A DNA stretch of 39,531 bases from NCBI GenBank assembly GCA_900545925.1, contig URAZ01000028.1:1-39531 (forward strand), given 5' to 3'. Positions 33,253 to 39,531 of the stretch are shown here, one piece after another. How positions within the stretch are numbered: the stretch's first letter is position 1; every line of letters starts with the position of its first letter. Below the pieces are notes generated by a model. It worked only from the letters and a program-made list of their open reading frames with translations. It was not told the origin of the DNA and ran no database searches. Source of the DNA: an uncultured Eubacteriales bacterium (lineage in GTDB: Bacteria > Bacillota > Clostridia > Oscillospirales > Oscillospiraceae). A program made the translations under genes and the position numbers.

Positions 33253-34284
33253 ATGTTAGATTTTTTGCTGAAATTCCCTGACCTTCTGCACTCCGCCATC
33301 GTGTTCGGCACGGTTATCATGTTCGGCGCGCTCGGCGAGATCATCACGGAGAAGTCCGGCAACCTCAACCTCGGCGTTCCCGGCATTATGTATTTCGGCG
33401 GCATCGCTGGTCTGACGTCCACGTTCATGTATGAAAACGTCTACTGCGTCAACGCAGGAATCGAACCGAACGCGGCGCTGTGCGTCATCATGTGCCTTGT
33501 CGCGTCGTTCCTCGCTTCCGCGCTGGGCGGCCTCATCTACAGCTTCCTGACCATTTCGCTGCGCACGAACCAGAACGTCACGGGCCTGACTCTGACGATC
33601 CTCGGCTCCGGCGTCGGCAACTTCTTCGGCGGCAGCTTAAATAAACTTGCCGGCGGTGTCGGCCAGGTTTCCGTGGCCGTGACCTCGCAGGCATTCCGTA
33701 ATTATTCGCTCTCCCTCGTCAACTTCTTTGACGGCTTCACCGGCAGCTTCCGCCTGGGAACGCTCCTGTTCTCCTATGGCTTCCTCACCTATGTGGCGAT
33801 TATCCTCGCCGTTGCAATCTGGTTCTTCCTGACGAAGACCCGCACAGGTCTGAGCCTGCGCGCCATCGGCGAAAATACCGCCACGGCTGACGCCGCCGGT
33901 ATCAACGTCACCAAGTATAAGTACCTCGCCACCTGCATCGGCGCGGGCATCTCCGGCCTTGGCGGCACATACTATGTCATGAACTACATCAAGGGCACCT
34001 GGGAGAACCAGGGTACGATCGAAGCCCTCGGCTGGCTGGCTGTTGCGCTGGTCATCTTCGCAACGTGGAAATCTCTGCGTGCGATCTGGGGTTCGTATCT
34101 GTTCGGCGTTCTTTATTGGGCATATAACTACATCCCCGGCCTGTCCAGAAGCACGCTGGAACTGTTCAAGATGCTCCCGTATGTGGTCACGATCCTCGTT
34201 CTGCTTATGGTTTCCATGCGCAAGAAGAAGGAAGACCAGCCGCCTCAGTCCCTTGGCATCCCGTACTTCCGCGAAGAACGGTAA
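33253..34284 (+). CDS. Nucleoside-type ABC transporter permease (second)
   Basis: A 343-residue permease of the same family, NupQ/YufQ like, with many hydrophobic segments and the signature GALGEIITEKSGNLNLGVPG near residue 24, then GLSLRAIGENTATADAAGIN and GALGGLGGTYY-like ISGLGGTYYVM. The ATG at 33253 has GGAGG 8 bases upstream; a TTG two codons earlier is closer. It ends the operon before a strong terminator. Partners are the other permease and the ATPase. Confidence 0.88.
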   Translation: MLDFLLKFPDLLHSAIVFGTVIMFGALGEIITEKSGNLNLGVPGIMYFGGIAGLTSTFMYENVYCVNAGIEPNAALCVIMCLVASFLASALGGLIYSFLTISLRTNQNVTGLTLTILGSGVGNFFGGSLNKLAGGVGQVSVAVTSQAFRNYSLSLVNFFDGFTGSFRLGTLLFSYGFLTYVAIILAVAIWFFLTKTRTGLSLRAIGENTATADAAGINVTKYKYLATCIGAGISGLGGTYYVMNYIKGTWENQGTIEALGWLAVALVIFATWKSLRAIWGSYLFGVLYWAYNYIPGLSRSTLELFKMLPYVVTILVLLMVSMRKKKEDQPPQSLGIPYFREER

Positions 34285-34288
34285 CTGT

Positions 34289-34328
34289 AAACAGCCTCAG
34301 ATCCGCTTTGGAGTCTGAGGCTGTTTTT
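34289..34328 (+). terminator. Intrinsic terminator of the ABC operon
   Basis: A 13-bp stem (AAACAGCCTCAGA with its complement at 34314-34326) followed by T residues. Confidence 0.9.
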
Positions 34329-34390
34329 GAATTTCGGCTTTTCTATGACCATAGATAGGTACGGCACCATAAAATAATAATAAGAATAGT

Positions 34391-34419
34391 TTGCAAAATT
34401 GACAAGAATGTGATAGAAT
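34391..34419 (+). promoter_or_regulatory. Rubrerythrin promoter
   Basis: TTGCAA (34391-34396), a 17-base spacer and TAGAAT (34414-34419). A perfect TTGACA at 34399 is too near to the -10 to be used. The AT-rich run just upstream (34360-34385) could hold a PerR-type site but I cannot draw a convincing one. Confidence 0.65.
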
Positions 34420-34479
34420 AGTTTTGGTCAAACAAGGAATGATATGACAACAGGAATTCTTAAAAAAGGAGACGGGATC

Positions 34480-35016
34480 ATGAACAAATATGCAGGCACA
34501 AAAACCGAAGCAAATCTGCGCGCAGCATTTGCGGGCGAGTCGCAGGCGAGAAATCAGTACACCTTTTTTGCGTCCGTCGCAAAAAAAGAGGGCTATGAGC
34601 AGATGGCAGCGCTGTTCCTGAAGACGGCGGAAAACGAAAAGGAGCATGCGAAGCTTTGGCTCAAGGAATTGTCCGGCATCGGCGACACAAAGGCCAACCT
34701 GGCTGCCGCTGCCGCCGGCGAAAATTACGAATGGACCGACATGTATCAGGACTTTGCCAAGACTGCCGAGGAAGAGGGATTCCCGGAACTGGCGCAGCGC
34801 TTCCGTCTCGTTGCAGAGATCGAAAAGCACCATGAGGAGCGCTACCGCGCACTGCTGCACAATCTGGAGACTGCGCAGGTCTTTGAAAAGAGCGAGGTCA
34901 AGGTCTGGGAATGCCGCAACTGCGGCCACATCGCCGTCGGCGTAAAGGCGCCCGAGGTCTGTCCCGCTTGCAATCACCCACAGAGTTATTTTGAACTTCG
35001 CGCAGAGAATTACTAA
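34480..35016 (+). CDS. rbr: Rubrerythrin
   Basis: A 178-residue peroxide-reducing protein of anaerobes. The ferritin-like di-iron domain has AGESQARNQY, the ExxH pair NEKEHAK and IEKHHEERY; the C-terminal rubredoxin domain carries CRNCGHIAVG and CPACNHP. It should reduce hydrogen peroxide with electrons from NADH or rubredoxin routes in the cytoplasm. AAAGGAG precedes the ATG. It is a single-gene unit with its own promoter and terminator. Length is typical. Confidence 0.95.
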   Translation: MNKYAGTKTEANLRAAFAGESQARNQYTFFASVAKKEGYEQMAALFLKTAENEKEHAKLWLKELSGIGDTKANLAAAAAGENYEWTDMYQDFAKTAEEEGFPELAQRFRLVAEIEKHHEERYRALLHNLETAQVFEKSEVKVWECRNCGHIAVGVKAPEVCPACNHPQSYFELRAENY

Positions 35017-35026
35017 GAAGAATAGA

Positions 35027-35056
35027 AGAAGCCGTCCGCAGCTGCGGACGGCTTCT
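35027..35056. terminator. Bidirectional palindromic terminator between rubrerythrin and the SLH protein
   Basis: A near-perfect palindrome centred at 35041/35042 (AGAAGCCGTCCGCAG with CTGCGGACGGCTTCT) between two convergent genes. The 3' flanks are only weakly T-rich. Confidence 0.75.
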
Positions 35057-35073
35057 GAACTGTTTTGAACTTG

Positions 35074-36300
35074 TCAGCTGAGTCTACGAATATATCCGTT
35101 TCCGCAGATTAGACTGTAATAGACCTCCTCGCCGACAGTGAACACGTCGGTGCTGCTGAAAGCGCGGACGGTCTGGCTCTTGCCATCGACGTCAACCATC
35201 AGGGGAGAGACGGACGTGACCGTTGCCGGATAACTTGTCGTGACGAGGACAACGTCAAATGCGTTGTCGCCGTCGTGGTCAATCACGGTGATCTTGTCGT
35301 TCGCAGACAGTGTGTTCAAGATATCCTTGCTCGAAGGCGTGTAATTATAGTAATATGCAGTCTGCTCCGTCAGGCGGAAGCCGCCGCCGGCGCAGATCTC
35401 CTTCAGCTGGGACGCGTCGGTAAAGGTATAATAAATCTCGTCAACTGCATAGCAGGGGATACCGAAAACCCTGCCGTCCTTCACATAGATATCGACGTTC
35501 CGGCCGAGGAGACTGAGATCTGTGGAAATGTCAAACGCCTTGTGACCGGCAAGCTTGCTCGTCCCGGCGGGGAGCGGATTGCCTGCGCTTGTCAGATCGG
35601 CACACTCGTTGCCTGTCAGCGTGGCGGTGTAGCGCGTCAGGCCGAAGCGGATCTCGAGATACGACATGGGATTCATCAGGCTGTCGAGCACATAGCGCTG
35701 CTCTCCCTCCAGCGCAGCATCGGCAATCTTGGGGCAGAGCATGGCATTGTAGATGAGAAGGCATGCAGTATCGCGCGTGGCGGCGGAATCGTAGCTGTCA
35801 GAGACACCGGCATAAATGCCCTTTGTGAACGCATCCTCGTCAACGTTCTGTGCCCAGTCTGCGCCAACATAGCGCGAGGCGTCCTCCCCGAGAATGACGA
35901 GCAGCATCTTTGCAAGTTCGCGGATTGTCACATGGTCTGCCGGGCGGAAGCGCCCGTTGCTGCCAACGATGATATCCTGCTCGGCGCAGTAAGCAATATA
36001 CTCTGCAGCCCACGACGTGGAGACATCGTAGAACGGGGCAGACGCGTTCTGCGCCTGCGGCTCGGCTTCGCACAAAAGCGCCATCAGCTTGGCGACCTCT
36101 TCGCGGCGAATGGGGTTCTGCGGGCCGAAACTGCCGTCTGCATAGCCGGAGATGAGGCCGAGGTCGTAGAGCATCCGCACGGCGTTGTTGTTTTTGATCT
36201 CCTGTTGGTCGGTGAAGCCTGCAAAGTCGGCTGCTGCGCACGGCAGCATGAGCGTAAGCGTCAGCACGGCCGCAAGAAGCGCGCAAAGCATTTTTTTCAA
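35074..36300 (-). CDS. SLH-domain surface protein
   Basis: A 408-residue exported protein. A signal peptide (KKMLCALLAAVLTLTLMLP, then AAADF) is followed by two clear SLH repeats, FTDQ..AVRMLYDLGLISGYADG (about 27-75) and FYDVSTSWAAEYIAYCAEQD (about 90-135), and a degenerate third (DAFTKGIYAGVSDSYDSAATR). These bind secondary cell-wall polymer. The C-terminal 200 residues are beta-rich and of unknown function. The start is a TTG at 36300 behind AAGGGGG; the ATG at 36318 lies inside that site. Its own promoter (36333-36361) is divergent from ylmH. Confidence 0.87.
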   Translation of the reverse strand: MKKMLCALLAAVLTLTLMLPCAAADFAGFTDQQEIKNNNAVRMLYDLGLISGYADGSFGPQNPIRREEVAKLMALLCEAEPQAQNASAPFYDVSTSWAAEYIAYCAEQDIIVGSNGRFRPADHVTIRELAKMLLVILGEDASRYVGADWAQNVDEDAFTKGIYAGVSDSYDSAATRDTACLLIYNAMLCPKIADAALEGEQRYVLDSLMNPMSYLEIRFGLTRYTATLTGNECADLTSAGNPLPAGTSKLAGHKAFDISTDLSLLGRNVDIYVKDGRVFGIPCYAVDEIYYTFTDASQLKEICAGGGFRLTEQTAYYYNYTPSSKDILNTLSANDKITVIDHDGDNAFDVVLVTTSYPATVTSVSPLMVDVDGKSQTVRAFSSTDVFTVGEEVYYSLICGNGYIRRLS

Positions 36301-36332
36301 GGCGGAGCCCCCTTCCAATAATACTTATATCC

Positions 36333-36361
36333 AGTATAGGCGGCAGCCGGGAGGATTGCAA
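36333..36361 (-). promoter_or_regulatory. Promoter of the SLH protein gene
   Basis: On the minus strand TTGCAA (36356-36361), a 17-base spacer and TATACT (36333-36338). Confidence 0.75.
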
Positions 36362-36420
36362 GCAACACGGGCCGTTTGTAACAGAACTGTAATGAAAACA
36401 GACTGAAAAACCGGATGGGA

Positions 36421-36449
36421 TTGCATTTTTTCCGCGAGGCTGATACAAT
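36421..36449 (+). promoter_or_regulatory. Promoter of ylmH
   Basis: TTGCAT (36421-36426), a 17-base spacer and TACAAT (36444-36449), with the start codon 23 bases further on. Confidence 0.7.
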
Positions 36450-36472
36450 ACAGACCGGAAGGAGGCGGAACG

Positions 36473-37258
36473 ATGGACAAACGCGAACAGATCGCGCGCA
36501 TGGCGCAGACGAAGGAAGACGAAATGCTGCTGGCCAAGATCTATGAGCGCATGACGAATGCCGCCGCGCGCAATATCCCGGCCGCAACGGGCTTCTTGTC
36601 TAAGCGGGAGCAGATGCTCACTGCCGAACTGCTGCGCGGGCAGGAGATTCGGTTCTACGGCGGACCGCCGCTGGCTGAACGCGAGATCTGCTGCTATCTG
36701 CCGGAGTATCTGGACGAAAGCTGGCTGGAGAGCGAGGATGGCCCCATTGCCGCCGCCCGCGCGGTCTATTTTGAGGGTGATACGCTCACGCACCGGGACT
36801 TTCTCGGCGCACTGATGGGCTGCGGCGTCAAGCGCGAAACGGTAGGGGATATTTATGTAGCAGAGGGGCGCTGCGACTTTCTCGTTACGCGCGAGGTTTT
36901 GCCGTATCTGCTGCAAAATTTTCTGTCCGCCGGCCGCACGAAGCTGCATGTGGAGCAGATCGCGCTCACAGACGTCTCCGTGCCGGAACAGAAGACTAAA
37001 ATGGTCCGAGATACCGTGCCCTCTCTGCGGCTCGACGGCATTGTCTCCTCCGGCTTTTCCATCAGCCGCGGCAAGGCCGCGGACTATATCAGCGCCGGAA
37101 AATGCGAACTTAATTACACGCCATGCGTAAAGGGCGACAAGCAGACGACAGAGGGTGATGTGATCACCGTCCGGGGGCTTGGCAAGATTCGGCTGGATAC
37201 CATCGGCAGCAATACGAAAAAGGGACGCATCGGCGTTGAGATTACAAGATTTCTGTAA
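36473..37258 (+). CDS. ylmH: YlmH/RqcP2-type S4 RNA-binding protein
   Basis: A 261-residue cytoplasmic RNA-binding protein of the YlmH family, which binds the ribosome and is linked to ribosome quality control (tailing of stalled nascent chains) in Bacillus. The N-terminal part has HRDFLGALMGCGVKRETVGDI and the C-terminal S4 domain SLRLDGIVSSGFSISRGKAA. GGAAGGAGG precedes the ATG. In many Firmicutes it sits in the division cluster after sepF and ylmG; here it stands alone with a DUF896 gene 12 bases downstream. Length is standard. Confidence 0.88.
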   Translation: MDKREQIARMAQTKEDEMLLAKIYERMTNAAARNIPAATGFLSKREQMLTAELLRGQEIRFYGGPPLAEREICCYLPEYLDESWLESEDGPIAAARAVYFEGDTLTHRDFLGALMGCGVKRETVGDIYVAEGRCDFLVTREVLPYLLQNFLSAGRTKLHVEQIALTDVSVPEQKTKMVRDTVPSLRLDGIVSSGFSISRGKAADYISAGKCELNYTPCVKGDKQTTEGDVITVRGLGKIRLDTIGSNTKKGRIGVEITRFL

Positions 37259-37270
37259 GGAGCATGCTCT

Positions 37271-37468
37271 ATGAAAAAAGAAGATATTGACCGCATCAAC
37301 GAATTGGCGCACAAGGCCAAGACTGTCGGCCTCACGCCGGAGGAGAATGAAGAGCGCGCTGTGCTGCGCCGGGCGTATATTGACTCCGTCGTGGGCGATC
37401 TGCGCCAGCAGCTTGACAATACCTATATTGTTGACAGCAAGGGCAACAAGCGCAAGCTGCGCCAGTAA
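37271..37468 (+). CDS. DUF896 (YnzC-like) protein
   Basis: A 65-residue two-helix protein of the DUF896 family (INELAHKAKTVGLTPEENEE, then LRRAYIDSVVGDLRQQLDN). Bacillus members include YnzC and a LexA-controlled paralogue; the function is unknown. AGGAG precedes the ATG. It is in an operon with ylmH. Its stop abuts the stop of the convergent DUF1294 gene with no base between. Confidence 0.88.
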   Translation: MKKEDIDRINELAHKAKTVGLTPEENEERAVLRRAYIDSVVGDLRQQLDNTYIVDSKGNKRKLRQ

Positions 37469-37720
37469 TCAGCGAAACAGGAAATATAAAATCGTGCACT
37501 GCGCCAGAAGCAGCAGCGGGACTGTGACCGTAAAGAGCGGTTTTCTCGTCTTGTGGCGGCAGAGATACATGCCCGCCAGCACGCCGAGGCTGCCGAAGCA
37601 TGCCGCAAACGCCAGCAGCAGCGCCTCCGGGATCCGGCGGCGGTGACGGCGGGCAAGATTTTTATCCAGCAGCATAATTGCAAAGCCGGACGCATTCATT
37701 AGAAGCAGGAAAACAAGCAT
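37469..37720 (-). CDS. DUF1294 small membrane protein
   Basis: An 83-residue membrane protein with three hydrophobic segments and the family pattern RRIPEALLLAFAACFGSLG, then MYLCRHKTRKPLF. The function of DUF1294 is unknown. AAAGGA precedes the ATG at 37720. It is divergent from the lipoprotein gene with only 33 bases between the two start codons, so each promoter must lie in or near the other's coding region. Confidence 0.82.
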   Translation of the reverse strand: MLVFLLLMNASGFAIMLLDKNLARRHRRRIPEALLLAFAACFGSLGVLAGMYLCRHKTRKPLFTVTVPLLLLAQCTILYFLFR

Positions 37721-37753
37721 GGGACGTTCCTTTCTATTGGAGGCGATTTGGTG

Positions 37754-38263
37754 ATGAAACGAATTCTGATTGGTTGGATGGCGGCGCTGAGTGCGCTGTT
37801 GTGCGCCTGCTCGGCACAGACGGTATGGGAGACGGTGGACGGCGGCTGCGTGCAAACAAGCGGCGGCGCGGCCTATGCGATCTGCATCTCACTGCCGCAG
37901 GATGCAGCCGAGGAGGTCTTTGCTGAGCGCGGTGCGCGACAGATCTATACGCAGCCGGGCGGCGGATACGAGATTACAACGGAAATTCTGGATGCTGCAC
38001 CCGCTGCTGCGATCGTCCGGCGGCTGTCGGGCTTCGACGCGTCTGCGCTGCATGTCTATAAGAGCGGCGGGAAGGAACGGCCTGTCTGGCAGTTCGCGTG
38101 GTACGCGGCTTCTGACGAGGGCGGACGCATGTACCGCTGCAAGGTGATCTCTGACGGCGCGTACTGCTATGCGCTGACTGTCAGCGTGCCGGAAGGGGCC
38201 GGTACTGCCTATGATAGCATGCTGACCGAGGTGTTCTCAAGCATGGAATTGCAGCCGGTGTGA
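37754..38263 (+). CDS. Small lipoprotein of unknown function
   Basis: A 169-residue exported protein with a lipoprotein signal peptide: MKRILIGWMAALSALLCAC, where the second cysteine (C19) would be the lipid-modified one in the lipobox LCAC. The mature part is beta-rich without a domain I recognise. GGAGG lies 10 bases before the ATG at 37754; in-frame GTG (37751) and TTG (37748) are possible starts with closer spacing. It would depend on lgt encoded at 16068 for membrane anchoring. Next comes the tRNA operon. Confidence 0.72.
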   Translation: MKRILIGWMAALSALLCACSAQTVWETVDGGCVQTSGGAAYAICISLPQDAAEEVFAERGARQIYTQPGGGYEITTEILDAAPAAAIVRRLSGFDASALHVYKSGGKERPVWQFAWYAASDEGGRMYRCKVISDGAYCYALTVSVPEGAGTAYDSMLTEVFSSMELQPV

Positions 38264-38301
38264 GCATCAACGAAAAAGTTTTATATTTTGAAAAATTCTT
38301 C

Positions 38302-38330
38302 TTGACATTTGCTGCTTTAGCCGTTATAAT
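38302..38330 (+). promoter_or_regulatory. Perfect consensus promoter of the tRNA operon
   Basis: TTGACA (38302-38307), exactly 17 bases, TATAAT (38325-38330). This is the strongest promoter in the window, as expected for stable RNA. Confidence 0.92.
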
Positions 38331-38364
38331 ACACACGTCGCTGAGAGATGCGGCTTGATGGAAC

Positions 38365-38440
38365 GGAAGGTTAGCTCAGCTGGGAGAGCACCTGCCTTAC
38401 AAGCAGGGGGTCACAGGTTCGAGCCCTGTACTTTCCACCA
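38365..38440 (+). tRNA. tRNA-Val (anticodon TAC)
   Basis: A full cloverleaf can be drawn; the anticodon loop is CTTACAA and the acceptor GGAAGGT pairs with ACTTTCC. The encoded CCA end is present. Confidence 0.95.
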
Positions 38441-38448
38441 ATTTACCT

Positions 38449-38525
38449 GGCCCGGTGGTGCAGTCGGTTAGCACGCCAGCCTGTCACGCTGGAGGTCGAC
38501 AGTTCGAGTCTGTTCCGGGTCGCCA
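38449..38525 (+). tRNA. tRNA-Asp (anticodon GTC)
   Basis: Anticodon loop CTGTCAC within CCAGC/GCTGG; acceptor GGCCCGG with CCGGGTC; CCA encoded. Eight bases after tRNA-Val. Confidence 0.95.
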
Positions 38526-38530
38526 TAATG

Positions 38531-38560
38531 TATTGAGGCGAGAGCAATCTCGCCTCAATA
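38531..38560 (+). repeat. Perfect 13-bp hairpin between tRNA-Asp and tRNA-Phe
   Basis: TATTGAGGCGAGA, loop GCAA (GNRA type), and its exact complement. No T-run, so it is not a terminator; it may guide processing of the tRNA precursor. Confidence 0.75.
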
Positions 38561-38561
38561 T

Positions 38562-38637
<76 letters not shown>

Positions 38638-38641
38638 TTAT

Positions 38642-38717
38642 GCGGGTGTAGCTCATCCGGTAGAGCGCCACCTTGCCAAGGTGGAGGTAGCGAGTTCGAG
38701 CCTCGTCACCCGCTCCA
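38642..38717 (+). tRNA. tRNA-Gly (anticodon GCC)
   Basis: Anticodon loop TTGCCAA in CCACC/GGTGG; acceptor GCGGGTG with CACCCGC; CCA encoded. Confidence 0.95.
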
Positions 38718-38721
38718 AAAT

Positions 38722-38752
38722 AAATAGGAATGCCTTCGCAGCATTCCTATTT
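38722..38752 (+). repeat. Hairpin between tRNA-Gly and tRNA-Cys
   Basis: AAATAGGAATGC (38722-38733) pairs exactly with GCATTCCTATTT (38741-38752). TTT lies at the end, so it could be a weak terminator or a processing hairpin. Confidence 0.65.
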
Positions 38753-38760
38753 TCATATCC

Positions 38761-38835
38761 GGTGCCGTGGCCAAGTGGTAAGGCAAAGGTCTGCAAAACC
38801 TTCACTCCCCAGTTCAAATCTGGGCGGCACCTCCA
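38761..38835 (+). tRNA. tRNA-Cys (anticodon GCA)
   Basis: Anticodon loop CTGCAAA in AGGT/ACCT; acceptor GGTGCCG with CGGCACC; CCA encoded. Its anticodon arm is copied downstream (see the direct repeat). Confidence 0.94.
38784..38797 (+). repeat. 14-bp direct repeat copy in tRNA-Cys (candidate attachment core)
   Basis: CAAAGGTCTGCAAA in the anticodon arm of tRNA-Cys is identical to 39112-39125, 328 bases downstream, just before the recombinase relic. Such duplications of tRNA parts mark integration sites of phages and conjugative elements. Confidence 0.45.
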
Positions 38836-38837
38836 TC

Positions 38838-38874
38838 GTCGTCGCGGACTGCGCTAGTTCGCGACGACTTTTTT
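38838..38874 (+). terminator. Terminator of the tRNA operon
   Basis: GTCGTCGCG (38838-38846) pairs with CGCGACGAC (38860-38868), followed by six T residues. Confidence 0.92.
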
Positions 38875-38925
38875 ATGCGTTGTATCAAAAAGTCATCTCT
38901 CACCCGCTCCGTCGCTCCTCCTCTC

Positions 38926-38966
38926 AAAATCGCAATCGCTGGCGTTGGATTGCGATTTTGTTTTTC
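38926..38966 (+). terminator. Second terminator-like hairpin downstream of the tRNA operon
   Basis: AAAATCGCAATC (38926-38937) pairs exactly with GATTGCGATTTT (38948-38959), then GTTTTT. The stretch from here to 39111 is AT-rich with no ORF or other signal that I can name. Confidence 0.7.
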
Positions 38967-39111
38967 TGATTTGACGGTTGATCCATAGCGTTTACATGAT
39001 ACAGAGTTGAGAAATTCAAGAGTTTTGCTTGGATTTATTTTTTTATTTCTCGAAAAGTTCTGAAAATCAAGTTTTGTATTTCCGGTTTTTCTGAATTTGA
39101 CCTTTCAGGGA

Positions 39112-39125
39112 CAAAGGTCTGCAAA
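39112..39125 (+). repeat. Second copy of the 14-bp tRNA-Cys repeat
   Basis: CAAAGGTCTGCAAA, identical to 38784-38797 in tRNA-Cys. It is not part of a tRNA-like fold here. Confidence 0.45.
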
Positions 39126-39155
39126 TTTGGAGGACAGACAATGAGGATGTGAAAT

Positions 39156-39392
39156 GTGTGCGAAAAAGTTTCAACTTTGGAGGAATTGAAGGAAAAATTC
39201 TTGCTTGTAAAGCAATCACAGCACACCGGTGAGTTGGCAATGCGGGACGATCGAAACTGCCTTGCGGACTTCCTGAAGGCTCTGGACAGGAAGAACTATA
39301 CATATACAGGAATGCGCGACTATGCAATCATCGTTCTGATGCTGGATACCGGTATCCGCACAAGGGAACCTTTGAATTTGCATAGGCTTTGA
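39156..39392 (+). pseudogene. Truncated tyrosine recombinase (integrase) fragment
   Basis: A 78-codon frame beginning with GTG. The first 50 residues resemble the end of an N-terminal core-binding domain (DFLKALDRKNYTYTG), and MRDYAIIVLMLDTGIRTREPLNL matches the start of the catalytic domain with its first Arg (in TGIR). It then breaks off, without the HxxR, Lys and Tyr parts. The sequence after about 39384 belongs to another gene on the opposite strand. It is a relic, not an enzyme. Confidence 0.75.
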
Positions 39393-39531
39393 CGAGAGAA
39401 AGACATCGTAGCTAGGTACTGCTCAGCAGATTTCACCGCCCGTTCGTTCCAATTCGCGCCGCAATTCTTTGCAGCGTATTCAGCTTCTTCTGCGGTATAG
39501 CCTTCATATTCCAGTTGATCAATCAGTCCAG
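39320..39531 (-). pseudogene. Partial Ltp-family lipoprotein repeat, broken at its 3' end and cut by the window
   Basis: On the minus strand an open frame enters from the right edge: GLIDQLEYEGYTAEEAEYAA, then KNCGANWNERAVKSAEQYLA and TMSFSRQSL. This is the repeat of Ltp proteins (host-exposed lipoproteins, some of which block phage DNA entry). After SRQSL the expected next repeat is replaced by the reverse strand of the recombinase fragment, ending at a stop at 39320-39322. So the 3' end was lost at the same junction that cut the recombinase. The 5' part lies beyond the window. Confidence 0.7.

Noticed and set aside
34399..34419. TTGACA at 34399 as -35 of rubrerythrin
   Set aside because: Only 9 bases from the -10; TTGCAA at 34391 has the correct 17-base spacing.

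Overview
This 39.5 kb window looks like chromosome from a gut-type Clostridia bacterium, probably Oscillospiraceae (an Oscillibacter/Dysosmobacter/Flavonifractor-like genome). The reasons are high-GC coding DNA, strong purine-rich Shine-Dalgarno sites, sigma-A promoters with 17-bp spacers, and the gene families present: a selenium-type xanthine dehydrogenase, YfmF/YfmH M16 peptidases, an RNase M5-like Toprim protein, YlmH, SLH-domain surface protein and rubrerythrin. The lineage is inferred from gene content only.

Layout. (1) 0-5 kb: a short helical ORF, then minus-strand genes for a fused iron-sulfur/molybdopterin xanthine dehydrogenase with a four-cluster ferredoxin, and next to them a cysteine-desulfurase-like enzyme with a Se/S-carrier-like small protein. 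Together these match the labile-selenium molybdenum hydroxylase trait. (2) 5-15.7 kb: uvrA and a PrsW-family protease on the minus strand; divergently, cls, radC, uvrB and the inactive/active M16 pair form a tightly spaced operon. A 147-bp imperfect palindrome lies in the divergent region. (3) 15.7-21.5 kb: a MITE-like element, lgt, an acidic-tailed hypothetical protein, then comEC-holA-RNase M5-like. (4) 21.6-25.9 kb: an L-rhamnose operon (class II aldolase, isomerase, mutarotase; no kinase) with a divergent AraC regulator, then a pseudouridine synthase gene. (5) 26-29.6 kb: aconitase-type hydratase plus NADP isocitrate dehydrogenase, i.e. citrate to 2-oxoglutarate. (6) 29.6-30.4 kb: a deletion scar containing the tail of a sugar-binding protein and an in-frame chimera of a sugar ABC ATPase N-terminus with an alpha-L-fucosidase C-terminus. 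(7) 30.4-35 kb: a nucleoside-type ABC exporter/importer cassette (ATPase plus two permeases) behind an attenuator-like leader, then rubrerythrin. (8) 35-38.3 kb: SLH protein, YlmH, DUF896, DUF1294 and a small lipoprotein. (9) 38.3-39.5 kb: a five-tRNA operon (Val, Asp, Phe, Gly, Cys) with a perfect consensus promoter, followed by relics of a mobile element: a 14-bp copy of the tRNA-Cys anticodon region, a truncated tyrosine recombinase, and a truncated Ltp-type lipoprotein gene on the other strand.

Most of the window is ordinary core genome. The parts that merit a second look are the selenium hydroxylase locus and its structured leader, the chimeric ABC/fucosidase scar, the long palindromic element before cls, the leader of the nucleoside transporter, and the tRNA-Cys integration relic. 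All family assignments are from reading the proteins; no database search was run. I did not find a clearly new multi-gene system.
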